Shown: piece after piece, positions 44,420 through 54,129 of the stretch
Layout: every line of letters starts with the position of its first letter
Position numbering within the stretch: position 1 is the first letter of the stretch
From: Pseudohalioglobus lutimaris
Lineage (GTDB): Bacteria > Pseudomonadota > Gammaproteobacteria > Pseudomonadales > Halieaceae
Direction: 5' to 3'
DNA length: 64,000 bases
Assembly (NCBI RefSeq): GCF_002866825.1
Contig: NZ_PKUS01000001.1
Location: 186,001 to 250,000 of the forward strand
Translations under genes and position numbers: made by a program
Notes under the pieces: generated by a model
Told to the model about the DNA's origin: nothing
Database searches by the model: none
The model's input: only the letters and a program-made list of their open reading frames with translations

Positions 44420-44707
44420 AGGGTCCCCCACCGCCAAGGTACATACCCTGCCCGCTATATCCCCATCCAGGCAGCTCCAGCCAGGGTCGCTACTTGCCGC
44501 CAGGTAGGTCGCTCCCACGGGAACCGTCTCCCGGATCACTACACCAGTCGCGTTTTGGTTCCCGGTGTTCTCTATCTGCAGCGCATAGGATAACCGCGCG
44601 CCCGGGCTGGTCGGAATCACCTGGTCATCCTGGCTTATCGCCATTACCGGGTCTGCAGAAATGGGCACGATTACGGGGTCGTTTCCGTCAGTAGTGGCCG
44701 GGGCACC
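44420..44707 (-). pseudogene. Remnant of a DUF11-type conserved repeat protein
   Basis: Read on the minus strand this stretch encodes a DUF11-like repeat: SADPVMAISQDDQVI, then SPGARLSYALQIENTGNQ and TGVVIRETVPVGATYLAAS, with the closing GRVCTLAVGDP. These are landmarks of the DUF11 domain found in large cell-surface adhesins. It has no start codon or signal, breaks after LAVGDP, and abuts the 3' end of the CAP lipoprotein gene. I take it as a decayed fragment. Confidence 0.7.
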
Positions 44708-44740
44708 AGTAACTATCAGCAACAATTCCTTGGAGCCTGC

Positions 44741-44889
44741 GAGCACACTTACGCCACCATGCTTGAGATCAGGGACGGCCTGGTATACCGCTGGCACGAC
44801 TGCGGGATATGAACAAGCTCGTCAGCCAGTTCCCAGCCTGGTTCATGGAGGAAATGGCAGGCAAGAGTGCTGCAGACTTCAGCGACTGA
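44741..44889 (+). pseudogene. Frameshifted C-terminal remnant of a SnoaL/limonene-epoxide-hydrolase-like protein
   Basis: Frame one (44741-44803) reads EHTYATMLEIRDGLVYRWHDC, resembling the C-terminal strands of SnoaL-like/LEH enzymes. Two extra G residues (44804-44805) shift the frame, and the natural continuation DMNKLVSQFPAWF runs from 44806 to the TGA at 44887-44889. There is no complete N-terminus upstream. It is too short to be a working enzyme. Confidence 0.6.
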
Positions 44890-45013
44890 CGGCCGTGTCC
44901 GCGACCCCAGGCTTTGGCTCTCGGCGCAAGCACGTGTGGATGATGAGAGGTCTCGCCCCACACCCTCACTGATGCTACTCTGCCGGTAACTCATCCTTTA
45001 CGGGGGCTATGGT

Positions 45014-46390
45014 TTGTCCAGGCTTATTCCCGCACTACCATTGTGCTGCATGCTCGCGACAATCGCTGGCTGTTCCGACAGCAGCGACGCACCGTCTATC
45101 GCGCCTTCCAACCTGGCCATTATTGGCAGCGCTGTTCCCGAGGGTGCCCCGGGTGAGATGCCCACCCTGAATTTCCGCGTCATCCTGGACGTCCCCCAGC
45201 CACGGGATGTGAGCATCAGCTTCCAGACCGCAGGGCAAACCGCCACGGCGGGCGAGGACTACCTCGATACTGCCGGGGACATCACCCTCGTTGCTGGCAC
45301 GCTGGAGGCCCTGATTCCTGTCGATGTGTTTGGCGACGCCGATGAAGAGGAAGCGGAAACGCTCATCCTCAGCTACTCAGTCCAGGGCAACGCCGTCGCA
45401 ACCGCAGCAACCGCCACCGGCACCATTGCCAACGACGATACCGCCTGCGACGCACCTTATGAACTGGATGAAAACCCCTGGCGCGTGCACGGTGCCGACC
45501 CACTGAATTACGCCCATCGCGGTGGGGTTATCGATTTTCCCGAGAACACCCTGTTCGCCTATAGTGAAGTCGCGCTGGCGGGTGCCGATGTACTGGAAAT
45601 GGATGTCTACCAGACCCGGGACAACGAACTGGTCATCCTCCACGACCTGGATGTGGACCGCACTACCAATGGCAGCGGCAATGTCGTCGACCTGACCCTG
45701 GAAGAGCTGCGTCAACTGGATGCGGCTTACTGGTTTGTGCCCGGCGCGGGCACACCCCATGACCGGCCGGCCGAGGACTACGTCTACCGCGGAATCGCCA
45801 CCGGCGACAAACCGCCACCTCCGGGTTACAGCGCCAGTGACTTCCGCATTCCCACGCTGGAAGAAGCCCTGCAACGGTATCCACATGAACTGATCAACAT
45901 CGAGCTGAAACCGGACCTTGACGGACAGGGCAACTACGAACAACAAATTGCTGACCTGCTGCAACGCTACGGTCGCCAGGAGGACCTGATCGCTGCCTCA
46001 TTCGTCGATGAGGCCGCTAATAACTTCAAGGCTGTCGCGCCCTGTGTGCACACCTCCATCCCTCTTGATCAGGGCTCGCTACTGGTGCTGGCGTCACAGG
46101 GTGACGGTATCATTCCGCCTGTGCCCGAACACGTGGCGTTTCAGGTTCCTCCCGATACCAGCCAGATCAATCCGGCGCAGCTTCCCCCGGGTTTTTTTCT
46201 GGAAGTGGTTACTGAGGACTTCGTCAACGACGCGCACAACGCAGACCTGGCGGTGCAGGTCTGGACCATCAACACCTGCGAAGACATGTTGCGCATGATG
46301 GATCTGGGGGTGGACGCCATCATGACTGACCGTCCGCTGTTGCTGGAAAGCCTGCTCAACACCCCGGCCGCCGAGCGTAACTGCGACTAG
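45014..46390 (+). CDS. Lipoprotein glycerophosphodiester phosphodiesterase with Calx-beta domain
   Basis: The 458-residue protein starts at TTG 45014; no in-frame ATG precedes the signal peptide. The lipobox IAGC ends a short hydrophobic signal. A Calx-beta type domain (VILDVPQPRDVSISFQT to ATGTIANDD) is at about 50-145. The GDPD domain from 160 has YAHRGGVIDFPENTLFAY with catalytic His-Arg, VLEMDVYQTRD with Glu/Asp, VILHDLDVDRTTNG with His, and INIELKPD. It should hydrolyse glycerophosphodiesters at the cell surface. The TTG start lowers start-site certainty. Confidence 0.9.
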   Translation: MSRLIPALPLCCMLATIAGCSDSSDAPSIAPSNLAIIGSAVPEGAPGEMPTLNFRVILDVPQPRDVSISFQTAGQTATAGEDYLDTAGDITLVAGTLEALIPVDVFGDADEEEAETLILSYSVQGNAVATAATATGTIANDDTACDAPYELDENPWRVHGADPLNYAHRGGVIDFPENTLFAYSEVALAGADVLEMDVYQTRDNELVILHDLDVDRTTNGSGNVVDLTLEELRQLDAAYWFVPGAGTPHDRPAEDYVYRGIATGDKPPPPGYSASDFRIPTLEEALQRYPHELINIELKPDLDGQGNYEQQIADLLQRYGRQEDLIAASFVDEAANNFKAVAPCVHTSIPLDQGSLLVLASQGDGIIPPVPEHVAFQVPPDTSQINPAQLPPGFFLEVVTEDFVNDAHNADLAVQVWTINTCEDMLRMMDLGVDAIMTDRPLLLESLLNTPAAERNCD

Positions 46391-46556
46391 CTGCCCGGTT
46401 GGGCCAACCGCTGCCTGGCCGCATATCCTGGCGATCAACAAAATTGGCCTGTAAGACCAATGGCTTCTCACCCACTATCGCTAGTATATAGAGCTACCGC
46501 CAATTACAGGAGCAGCGCGTGCCCACTGGAAACAAACCGGGGCGAAGACCAAGCCC

Positions 46557-47261
46557 ATGCTGATACTCCATCAATTCCACCTCTCGCCGTACAACCAAAA
46601 GTTGCAGCGTATGCTCAACTACAAGGGCATACCCTATACAGAGAAGTACTGGCTGCTGGGCGAGCGCAAGCAAGTTCGCGCGATGAACCCTGTTGGCAAA
46701 CTGCCTGCGCTAGAGCACGATGGAAAGATCGTAGCCGATTCCACCGATGCAGCACACTACATCGAGGAGCAGTTCCCGCATTCGCCAATGATTCCCGCTG
46801 AGCCTGACCTGCGCGGCCAGGTCCATGTATTTGAGGACTGGGCGGACGAGAGTCTTTACTTCTACGAAATGCACCTGCGCTTTACCACCCCCGGAAACCG
46901 AGAGCGTAATATTCCGCGCATGGTCGAGCACGAAAACCGCTTTCTGCGCTGGCTACTGCCCAGGGTGATACCCGGAGGGATCGCCAGGATCACTGCCACT
47001 CAGGGCATAGGGCGCAAGTCCATCGACCAGTTGCTGATAGACGTGCAGCGTCATGTCCGCGCGGTAGACGATCTGCTCACCGGCGCCGACTGGCTGGTGG
47101 GCAATCGCATCACCCTGGCAGACCTCGCGGTCTTCGGCATGTTTCAGGCACTGCAGGACGCAGACATGGCGGCAGATATTATTACCCGGTTCCCCCGTGT
47201 GTGCAGTTGGCTGCAACGTATTGAACAAAACACCGGCACACCCACATCGCAGCCCAGCTGA
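46557..47261 (+). CDS. Glutathione S-transferase family protein
   Basis: The 234-residue protein has the thioredoxin-like N-terminal domain: LILHQFHLSPYNQKLQRMLNYKGIPY and NPVGKLPALEHDGKIVADST with the cis-Pro and SNAIL-type segment, and an all-helical C-terminal domain with WLVGNRITLADLAVFG. It likely conjugates or reduces small molecules with glutathione. It is followed 16 bp later by the epimerase gene. Confidence 0.92.
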   Translation: MLILHQFHLSPYNQKLQRMLNYKGIPYTEKYWLLGERKQVRAMNPVGKLPALEHDGKIVADSTDAAHYIEEQFPHSPMIPAEPDLRGQVHVFEDWADESLYFYEMHLRFTTPGNRERNIPRMVEHENRFLRWLLPRVIPGGIARITATQGIGRKSIDQLLIDVQRHVRAVDDLLTGADWLVGNRITLADLAVFGMFQALQDADMAADIITRFPRVCSWLQRIEQNTGTPTSQPS

Positions 47262-47277
47262 CAATAGAGGATAGGAA

Positions 47278-48273
47278 ATGAGTAAGGTTCTGATCACCGG
47301 GGCCACCGGCTTCATCGGCAATCATGTCGCACGAATGTGCGCGCAGCAGGGGGATGTGATCCGGGCTATGGTCATGCCGGGTGAGGACCGCTCGCCCCTG
47401 GATGGCATGGAGGTGGAGTTTGTCGAGGGCAACCTGCTCGACCCCGACTCACTGACCAGAGCGATACAGGGTGTCGACAAGCTCTATCATCTGGCCGCGC
47501 TGTTCGCCGTATGGACCAAAGATCCGGACCTGCACTACAAGATAAACGTGGAAGGCACACGGCATCTTATGCATGCTGCCAAGGCCGCAGACGTGGAGAA
47601 AATTGTCTATACCAGCAGCATCGCGGCCATAGGCACTGAAGGCAAAGGCACTCTCTCCACTGAGCAGACACCGTTCACCAGCTGGCACTTTGCCAGTGAA
47701 TACATCATGTCCAAATACATCAGCCACCTGGAAGTGAAAGGCATGGTCAAAGACGGCCTGCCCGTGACCATGGTCCTCCCCGGACTGCCATTTGGTCCCG
47801 GTGACCGCGCGCCCACACCCACCGGCACCATGATTATCGGAGCCCTGCAGGGGAAGATGAAAAATTACTGGGATGGGGGCGTATGCCCTGTCGATGTGCG
47901 TGACGTGGCGGCCGGGCACTTGTTGGCCATGGAGAAGGGTCGCGTCGGGGAGTCCTATATTCTCGGTAATACCGACAACAACATGACCAATCAGGAATTC
48001 CTGCAACTGGTTGGTCGCGTAGCGGGTATCGACAACGTGGGCAGCAAGGAGATCTCCCGTGCCACCATGCTGCGCGTGGCCAGACTGGCCGAGATCTTCT
48101 CGAAGATTACCGGCAAGGCCCCGATCACCACGGTAAAGAACAGCACCTACACCATGGAGCACTTCTACGTCGACGCCAGCAAGGCAGTAAGCGAATTGGG
48201 ACTGCCGCAGACACCGGTGGAAACCGCCGTACGTGATTCCATAGACTGGTTCCGCACCAACGGCTACGCCTGA
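47278..48273 (+). CDS. NAD-dependent epimerase / dihydroflavonol-4-reductase-like SDR
   Basis: The 331-residue protein starts with VLITGATGFIGNHVARM, a classical extended-SDR nucleotide motif. It has VYTSSIAAIG and the YxxxK in FASEYIMSKYISH. It resembles the dihydroflavonol reductase/hopanoid-associated epimerase branch. Its 3' end overlaps the convergent EamA transporter gene by 10 bases. Substrate is unknown. Confidence 0.9.
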   Translation: MSKVLITGATGFIGNHVARMCAQQGDVIRAMVMPGEDRSPLDGMEVEFVEGNLLDPDSLTRAIQGVDKLYHLAALFAVWTKDPDLHYKINVEGTRHLMHAAKAADVEKIVYTSSIAAIGTEGKGTLSTEQTPFTSWHFASEYIMSKYISHLEVKGMVKDGLPVTMVLPGLPFGPGDRAPTPTGTMIIGALQGKMKNYWDGGVCPVDVRDVAAGHLLAMEKGRVGESYILGNTDNNMTNQEFLQLVGRVAGIDNVGSKEISRATMLRVARLAEIFSKITGKAPITTVKNSTYTMEHFYVDASKAVSELGLPQTPVETAVRDSIDWFRTNGYA

Positions 48274-49163
48274 GGCGCTCCAGCGCTGGCTGCCTCGCAC
48301 TGCATCGCCGCCTGCCTGCGGATTTTGACCGTTTCCATGTACAGGCCCAGCGCATTGCCGGCAATAATCAGCCCGGCGCCCAGCAGCAACCAGAGGCTGA
48401 CCGTCTCACCGTATAACCACCAGGCCGCAAGCATAATCAGCGGCAACCGCAGGTAATCAATGGGCATTACCACAGCCGCATCCGCATAGGACAGGGCGCG
48501 GCTCAAGCAGTAATGCGCTGCCAGCGCGGTGACTGCCGCTGCCAGCAACCAGTGCCAACTCGCGCTGGGGGGCAAACGCAGCGTTGCTGCAATCGGCACC
48601 AGGGCAAATACGCCCTGCATCAGCGTCATGTAGAACAGCACCACCAGAAAAGTCTGGGCATGTCCGTGCAGCAGCTGCGTGAGCCTGCGCGTGACAATGA
48701 TGCTGATAGCAAAGCCAAAGGCGCCCGCCAGCATCACCAGACTCGCCGGGTTTACCACCGCCGCCCCCGGCCGCAGAATAATTACTACCCCCGCCAGGCC
48801 CAGCATCAGCGACAGCCAGCGACCGCGATGCAGCGATTCACCCATGAACAAGGCAGCCAATAACGCGGCCCAAAGTGGAGTGGTGAACTCCAGGGCAAAG
48901 ACCTCGGCCAATGGCAGGGCGGCAATGGCGATCAACCAGGCACACTGGCCGGAAAAATGCGCGCTGTTGCGCAGCAAATGCCAACCCATTAACTGCGGCT
49001 GCAGTCCCTGCCTGTCCAGTGCCCCGGCGCGGGCCAACAGGCTGGTCACCATAAGCAGGCCCAACGCACTACGCCAGAACAGAATCTCCAACGTGCCCAT
49101 TTGCAGGGTAAGTTCCCGACTGGCAATAGCCAGCAGACAAAAACCTGCCAGGGCCGCCACCAT
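48264..49163 (-). CDS. DMT-superfamily (EamA) transporter
   Basis: The 299-residue protein has ten membrane segments as two EamA repeats (LRNSAHFSGQCAWLIAIAALPLAEVFALEFTTPLW; YCLSRALSYADAAVVMPIDYLRLP). It is probably a metabolite exporter in the inner membrane, with unknown substrate. It converges on the epimerase gene with a 10-bp overlap. Confidence 0.9.
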   Translation of the reverse strand: MVAALAGFCLLAIASRELTLQMGTLEILFWRSALGLLMVTSLLARAGALDRQGLQPQLMGWHLLRNSAHFSGQCAWLIAIAALPLAEVFALEFTTPLWAALLAALFMGESLHRGRWLSLMLGLAGVVIILRPGAAVVNPASLVMLAGAFGFAISIIVTRRLTQLLHGHAQTFLVVLFYMTLMQGVFALVPIAATLRLPPSASWHWLLAAAVTALAAHYCLSRALSYADAAVVMPIDYLRLPLIMLAAWWLYGETVSLWLLLGAGLIIAGNALGLYMETVKIRRQAAMQCEAASAGAPQA

Positions 49164-49195
49164 CCAGGTGACGGCCAGCCCTGTGGAGCTGCGGC

Positions 49196-50716
49196 TCAGA
49201 AAAAGCCCAATGGGTTTATGTCGTGACTGACCAGCATGTTCTTGGTCTGTTGGTAGTGGCCCAGTGCCAGTTTATGTGTCTCGCGACCGATTCCCGACTT
49301 CTTGTATCCGCCAAAAGCGGCATGGGCCGGATAGGCGTGATAACAGTTCATCCACACCCGGCCCGCCTTGATGCCTCTGGCCATGCGGAATGCACGGTTG
49401 GTATCGCGAGTCCAGACACCTGCGCCCAGGCCATACTCGGTCGCATTCGCAACCGCCAGGGCCTCGGCTTCATCCTTGAAGGTGGTGATGCCCAGGGTCG
49501 GGCCGAAAATTTCTTCCTGAAAGACGCGCATATCGTTGGTACCCTTCAAAAGGGTGGGTTCTATATAGTAACCGCCCGCGATGTCGCTACCCACGGTGGC
49601 CTTATTACCACCGAACAGGAACTGCGCGCCGTCCTGCCTGGCAATATCCATGTAGCTCATAATCTTTTCGAACTGCTCTTTCGACGCCTGCGCTCCGATC
49701 ATGGTGTCGGTATCAAAGGGATTGCCCTGCTTGATCTGGCCCGCTCTCTCCACCACCCGCTCGATGAAGTCGTCGAAGATACTTTCCTGCACCAGGGCAC
49801 GCGAGGGGCAGGTGCATACCTCGCCCTGGTTGAAGAAACCCAGCAGCACGCCCTCTATACACTTGCTGACGAACGCTTCTTCCTGCTGCATCACATCCTC
49901 AAAGAAGATGCCCGGCGACTTACCACCCAGTTCTACGGTGGAAGGAATCAGGGTTTTGGCCGCATTGGCGAGAATCTGGTGACCGACAGCTGTCGAACCG
50001 GTGAAGGCTATTTTGGCAATACGATCGGACGAGGCTAGCGCCTGGCCAATTTCCGCGCCAAACCCATTAAGGACATTAATAGTGCCTGCAGGCAGCAGGT
50101 CACCAATCATTTCCATCAACACCAGGATCGAAACCGGTGTCTGCTCGGCCGGCTTGAGGATGACGCAGTTACCCGCTGCAAGGGCCGGCGCCAACTTCCA
50201 GGCCGCCATTAACAGGGGAAAATTCCAGGGGATAATCTGGCCCACCACACCCAGCGGCTCATGGAAATGGTAACTCACCGTGGTCGCGTCTATTTCTGCC
50301 GCCGAGCCTTCCTGCGCGCGGATGCAGCCGGCGAAATAGCGAAAGTGGTCCACCGCCAGGGGGATATCGGCGTTCAGTGTCTCGCGAATGCCCTTACCGT
50401 TTTCCCAGGTCTCCACATAAGCCAGGGTTTCCAGGTTGGCCTCGATGCGGTCAGCAATCTTCAGCAGCAGGTTGGAGCGTTCCTGAACCGGGGTCTGTCC
50501 CCAGGCATCTGCAGCGCCGTGAGCTGCATCCAGCGCTTTGTGCAGATCGGCCGAAGACGAGCGCGGCACCTCGCAGAAGACCTCGCCGGTAACCGGCGAT
50601 GTATTGTCGAAGTAGCGGCCTTCCAGGGGTGCGACCCACTCTCCCCCAATAAAGTTTTCGTAACGATCCTTGAACTTGAACAGTGCGTTCTCGGTCCCGG
50701 GCATGGCGTATAGCAT
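49196..50716 (-). CDS. Aldehyde dehydrogenase (ExaC/AcoD type)
   Basis: The 506-residue protein has [21 protein letters not shown], the catalytic Glu in VELGGKSPG and catalytic Cys in GEVCTCPSR, and ends NPLGFF, typical of ExaC-like acetaldehyde dehydrogenases. It would oxidise short-chain aldehydes with NAD+. It stands between the EamA gene and a divergent lipoprotein gene. Confidence 0.95.
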   Translation of the reverse strand: MLYAMPGTENALFKFKDRYENFIGGEWVAPLEGRYFDNTSPVTGEVFCEVPRSSSADLHKALDAAHGAADAWGQTPVQERSNLLLKIADRIEANLETLAYVETWENGKGIRETLNADIPLAVDHFRYFAGCIRAQEGSAAEIDATTVSYHFHEPLGVVGQIIPWNFPLLMAAWKLAPALAAGNCVILKPAEQTPVSILVLMEMIGDLLPAGTINVLNGFGAEIGQALASSDRIAKIAFTGSTAVGHQILANAAKTLIPSTVELGGKSPGIFFEDVMQQEEAFVSKCIEGVLLGFFNQGEVCTCPSRALVQESIFDDFIERVVERAGQIKQGNPFDTDTMIGAQASKEQFEKIMSYMDIARQDGAQFLFGGNKATVGSDIAGGYYIEPTLLKGTNDMRVFQEEIFGPTLGITTFKDEAEALAVANATEYGLGAGVWTRDTNRAFRMARGIKAGRVWMNCYHAYPAHAAFGGYKKSGIGRETHKLALGHYQQTKNMLVSHDINPLGFF

Positions 50717-50856
50717 TATTGTCTTCCTCGGTCGGTGGTGGCAGATAAAGAAATATAGCTCAGGTTTCAGGCCGGCGCATCGACATAAGCTGGAGAGTTC
50801 ATCCGGAGAGTTGTGCTAGAGTCCTGCAGTATCCGGAATAGTGAGATCTGCACCCA

Positions 50857-51462
50857 ATGAAGCGACCGTTAACAACGATCACAGCCCTTGCCGCTGCAGC
50901 CTTGCTCAGTGCCTGCTCCTACGACTCCGCTCAGAGCGACGTGGATGCCTGTGCCCCGCGCGGCAAAAACCTGCTGGAAGACGTTACTTTCTCGACTCTC
51001 TCCGGTCCGCGATCACAACGCAAATGGCTATACTCCGAGCATGCGGCAGGCCAGACATTTGAATACAGTGCCAGTGACGGCATCCTCAAGATCCATAAAA
51101 TGGGCGGCGAACCATGGTTCCTGCTCAGTCAAAGCCCCAACTCGGCAGCCATAGCCGGCAAACGCATTACGTTCGGCGCTGAATTCAAGCTGGATCTGCA
51201 AATGCCAACGGATCATGCCTTCACGCCGGGAGGCGGACTCGCCCTACTGGCAAGGCGAGGCGGCAAGGTGGTGATCAACTCATCACTGGATCACCAACCC
51301 CGCATGGGAAAAACCGACTGGATTCCGATCAGCATCACCGAAAAGGTCCCGCCGGGCACAGACTCCATTCGTGTTGGTTTCCTGCACCAGGCCGAGGGAA
51401 CACTGCGGGTGCGCAGACCGTTTCTCAAACTTGCTGCCAGCAAGGACTGCTTGCCACAGTAA
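50857..51462 (+). CDS. Hypothetical lipoprotein, beta-sandwich like
   Basis: The 201-residue protein starts at ATG 50857 with a lipobox LLSACS. The mature part looks like a jelly-roll beta-sandwich, with GILKIHKMGGEPWFLLSQ and RVGFLHQAEGTLRVRRPFLKL resembling carbohydrate-binding type modules. I do not recognise a named family. It converges on the NnrS gene. Confidence 0.75.
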   Translation: MKRPLTTITALAAAALLSACSYDSAQSDVDACAPRGKNLLEDVTFSTLSGPRSQRKWLYSEHAAGQTFEYSASDGILKIHKMGGEPWFLLSQSPNSAAIAGKRITFGAEFKLDLQMPTDHAFTPGGGLALLARRGGKVVINSSLDHQPRMGKTDWIPISITEKVPPGTDSIRVGFLHQAEGTLRVRRPFLKLAASKDCLPQ

Positions 51463-51472
51463 CGCAACCCAT

Positions 51473-52687
51473 TCAGCCGGGTCGGCCGTCTGCACGCCCG
51501 CGACCAAGAACGGGCAGATAGCGCAATACGAAACAGCCATAGCCCAGGAGCCAAAAACCGGCCGCGGCGAGAATCATCTGCGTGTAATCTTCCAAAAAGT
51601 ACGCGCCGAAAACACGCACTATAAACGCAGCGTAAACCGCAAGAAATGCCAGCGCCATCAGCGGACCAACAACAATGGGGCGTCCAGTGTGGCCCAGCGA
51701 AACACGAGAGATCATCGCCAGAATCATCAATCCCATGGCGCCCACAGTGAGGGTATGAATGGCCTGGCTTGTTGTTACCACGGCACCAGGTAGCCCGCTG
51801 AGACCGTAGAGCGACAAGCCCAGCGGTATGCACCAATAACTCAGGTGAAGCGACCATACCAGTGGCGTGCGCAGCGTCACCAGGAATCTCCAGCGCAGTA
51901 CACGCAGGCCGTGAATGACAGCGGCAGCCAGGAAAACCACCGCGACCAGCGTGGAAGGCAACCATGGCGAAGCCAGCCCCGCGACCACCGTGGCCAGCAT
52001 GGAAACCAGACAGGCATGCTCCAGCCAGGGCAGCGCCTGCACTCGTTCGGTACCGGTCCCATTAGCGGTAAACATGGGTACAACACGACCGGCAACGACG
52101 GTCATCAACAGGGTCACCAATAACACCATCGACTTGCTGCCCAGAGCCAGCAGGCTGGCATCGTCGGCGATGACGGCCCAATGCATGACTGCGTTTGCTC
52201 CGGCCATCACCAGCAATACGGGAACAAAAATAAAATTACGCCATTGGCGCACCCGGATAACAGACCGTGCCAGCACGCCGGCAACAACTGGAAGGAATAG
52301 CAGATCAATCAGAATCACTATCCCCTGTGGCGCCAGGTCGCCCAGGAACATGCCTACCCTTGCCACAAACCAGAGGCTTACCAACGCGCCAAGAGCTATA
52401 CCACGTATACCGGGAACACCGGTCCAGGTCTGCACCGCAGTGAGCAGAAAACCAGTAAAAATAGCCGCGACAAAACCAAATAGCATTTCATGAGCATGCC
52501 ACCATAACGAACCGCCATATAAGGCAGGCTCAATTGCACCAGCCAGCACGGCTGCCCAAATGGACAGACTGACCATACTGAATAGTGCACCCAGCAGAAA
52601 GAAAGGGCGAAATGCCAGCCGGAAAAACGGAACACCCTGAGGCACGTCCCGATCCACTATCTGACCATCACTTAGCAGTTTGCTCAT
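51473..52687 (-). CDS. nnrS: NnrS family haem-copper membrane protein
   Basis: I start at ATG 52687 (MSKLLSDG), giving 404 residues; 52735 is an upstream alternative. It has about 12 membrane segments with the NnrS pattern FFRLAFRPFFLLGALF at the start, LWWHAHEMLFGFVAAIFTGFLLTAVQTWTG, and the histidine motifs MVPMFT and HTLTVGAMGLMILAM. NnrS binds haem and copper and protects cells from nitric oxide stress. It ends the nitrate respiration locus and likely serves NO formed during nitrite reduction. Confidence 0.93.
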   Translation of the reverse strand: MSKLLSDGQIVDRDVPQGVPFFRLAFRPFFLLGALFSMVSLSIWAAVLAGAIEPALYGGSLWWHAHEMLFGFVAAIFTGFLLTAVQTWTGVPGIRGIALGALVSLWFVARVGMFLGDLAPQGIVILIDLLFLPVVAGVLARSVIRVRQWRNFIFVPVLLVMAGANAVMHWAVIADDASLLALGSKSMVLLVTLLMTVVAGRVVPMFTANGTGTERVQALPWLEHACLVSMLATVVAGLASPWLPSTLVAVVFLAAAVIHGLRVLRWRFLVTLRTPLVWSLHLSYWCIPLGLSLYGLSGLPGAVVTTSQAIHTLTVGAMGLMILAMISRVSLGHTGRPIVVGPLMALAFLAVYAAFIVRVFGAYFLEDYTQMILAAAGFWLLGYGCFVLRYLPVLGRGRADGRPG

Positions 52688-52731
52688 GCGCTGCCTACGG
52701 TAGAATGAAAGGAATCGAGCTGGATTATAAG

Positions 52732-52755
52732 CCATCCGCGCAAACGCGCGGATGG
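52732..52755 (-). terminator. Strong hairpin between porin and nnrS
   Basis: CCATCCGCGC (52732-52741) and GCGCGGATGG (52746-52755) form a perfect 10-bp stem with loop AAAC, just after the porin stop. The following minus-strand bases are CTTATAATCC, not a clean T-run, so the terminator may leak. The TATAAT itself may be the -10 of an nnrS promoter. Confidence 0.65.
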
Positions 52756-52772
52756 TTATCTTTGACCGAGTA

Positions 52773-54011
52773 CTATAGCTTTAACTGCAGCGTGACCCAG
52801 ACCTTCTGTACATCGCTGTAGCGTTCACTATCACTGGAGAAGTTGGCATACTTCAGCTGCGTGCTGAATTGCTTGTTTACTGGCCAGGTGCCCACCAGGT
52901 TCCACTCTGTGCCGAAATCCTCACTGGAGTCTTCAGCACTGAAGTCATGGTAAAAAGCGCCCAGCTTCACCGGGCCAAGTTTGCCAGTGACACCAAGGTA
53001 GATATCCTCAATGCCATCGTCAGGTGTGACCAGAAACTTGTCTGCCCAGCCCTGGTACATGTGCAAGGTGGCATAAGGTGTCTTGAAACCGACATTGTTA
53101 TCAGAGCCAAGAACCTCGTAGCCTACTTTCGCGTTGATACCAACAACGCTAAAGCCACCTTCGACCATGTAGTAATCAGCATCGTAGTCCAGGCGATTGT
53201 CTCCTGCATCCGACTGTCTGGCATATGCCGCCTTTGCCGTTACCGGGCCAAACTTGCCGTCATACTCAACACCATAGGTTTCCGATGAATTACCTACCGT
53301 CTTTCCCGGTGCGTATCCACGGTCCTCATCAACTTCCAGAGAATAGAAATAGCCGGTAATATTGTGATGCTCGGCAAAACGATAGTCTGCACGGGCAAAA
53401 TGATTTTCGCCATGAAGGTCCGCAGGCTGCGCGTTACTGTCATCGGGACCAAAGATACGATTTACATTGTAAACATAAGCATAATCCAAGGTCAGGCCTG
53501 TATCTCCCTTATAAAAAATGCGGAAGCCATCATAGGTCTGCTCGTTCTGGCGCCAGGCGACACCACCGATGAAGCGCTGGTTACCATGCACGATGCGCTG
53601 ACGGCCATAGGCGCCATACGCATCTTCCTGGCCGTAACGTAACCACGCCTGGTTTATGTCTGTACCCTTGGGGTCAGCTACCACAGGACGGTCTGTATTC
53701 CCGTTAGCGGTTGAATTGTAATTGTCGCTGCCGATCTCGCTAACATTATCGAACTCAGCCAAGGCACTGAAGGCACCGACCATACCCGACTGTACAGTAA
53801 CTCTTGTACGCAGTGTTGATGCGTTTGCGTCCTTGTTAAATGCATCGTCATCGACATTCTCGAAGCGATAGCGAAGATCAAGTTTGATACTGCCTTCACT
53901 GACAGCATTGGATAACTGTTCGGTGAACGTTTCTTGCGCATGAGCACCGGCAGCAAAACCGCCAGCAACAAAGCTTGAGGCTATTGCCAGGCATATCGTT
54001 TTCTTTTTCAT
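52773..54011 (-). CDS. Outer-membrane porin, alginate-export-like beta barrel
   Basis: The 412-residue protein has a cleavable signal ending in GAHAQE. Repeated amphipathic strands begin with GSIKLDLRYRFENVDDD and end in VWVTLQLKL with the aromatic/hydrophobic terminus typical of beta-barrels. The pattern matches the alginate-export-like porins. In this position after narI it may pass nitrate or anaerobic solutes, an inference from context. It has AGGAG about 11 nt before its ATG. Confidence 0.85.
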   Translation of the reverse strand: MKKKTICLAIASSFVAGGFAAGAHAQETFTEQLSNAVSEGSIKLDLRYRFENVDDDAFNKDANASTLRTRVTVQSGMVGAFSALAEFDNVSEIGSDNYNSTANGNTDRPVVADPKGTDINQAWLRYGQEDAYGAYGRQRIVHGNQRFIGGVAWRQNEQTYDGFRIFYKGDTGLTLDYAYVYNVNRIFGPDDSNAQPADLHGENHFARADYRFAEHHNITGYFYSLEVDEDRGYAPGKTVGNSSETYGVEYDGKFGPVTAKAAYARQSDAGDNRLDYDADYYMVEGGFSVVGINAKVGYEVLGSDNNVGFKTPYATLHMYQGWADKFLVTPDDGIEDIYLGVTGKLGPVKLGAFYHDFSAEDSSEDFGTEWNLVGTWPVNKQFSTQLKYANFSSDSERYSDVQKVWVTLQLKL

Positions 54012-54097
54012 AGTGTTTCCACTCCTGTAAAAATAACGTATTGGGGAGTAATAACTCTCCCACTCTTGGACCTTATTTTTATGGTTTAACAGATATC

Positions 54098-54118
54098 CGG
54101 CAGCCCGAAGGACTGCCG
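54098..54118 (-). terminator. Hairpin after narI
   Basis: CGGCAG (54098-54103) and CTGCCG (54113-54118) pair, with a further CC/GG pair inside and a small loop. It lies just downstream of narI on the minus strand and may partly separate nar from the porin. The T-tract is weak. Confidence 0.5.
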
Positions 54119-54129
54119 TTCTCAGCTAA

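Larger units (their letters stand above)
44398..45013. other. Gene graveyard: remnants of two genes
   Basis: The 616-bp interval between the CAP lipoprotein and the GDPD gene holds two recognisable gene remnants (listed separately) in opposite orientations. The stretch from 44890 to 45013 holds nothing I recognise. Confidence 0.65.
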
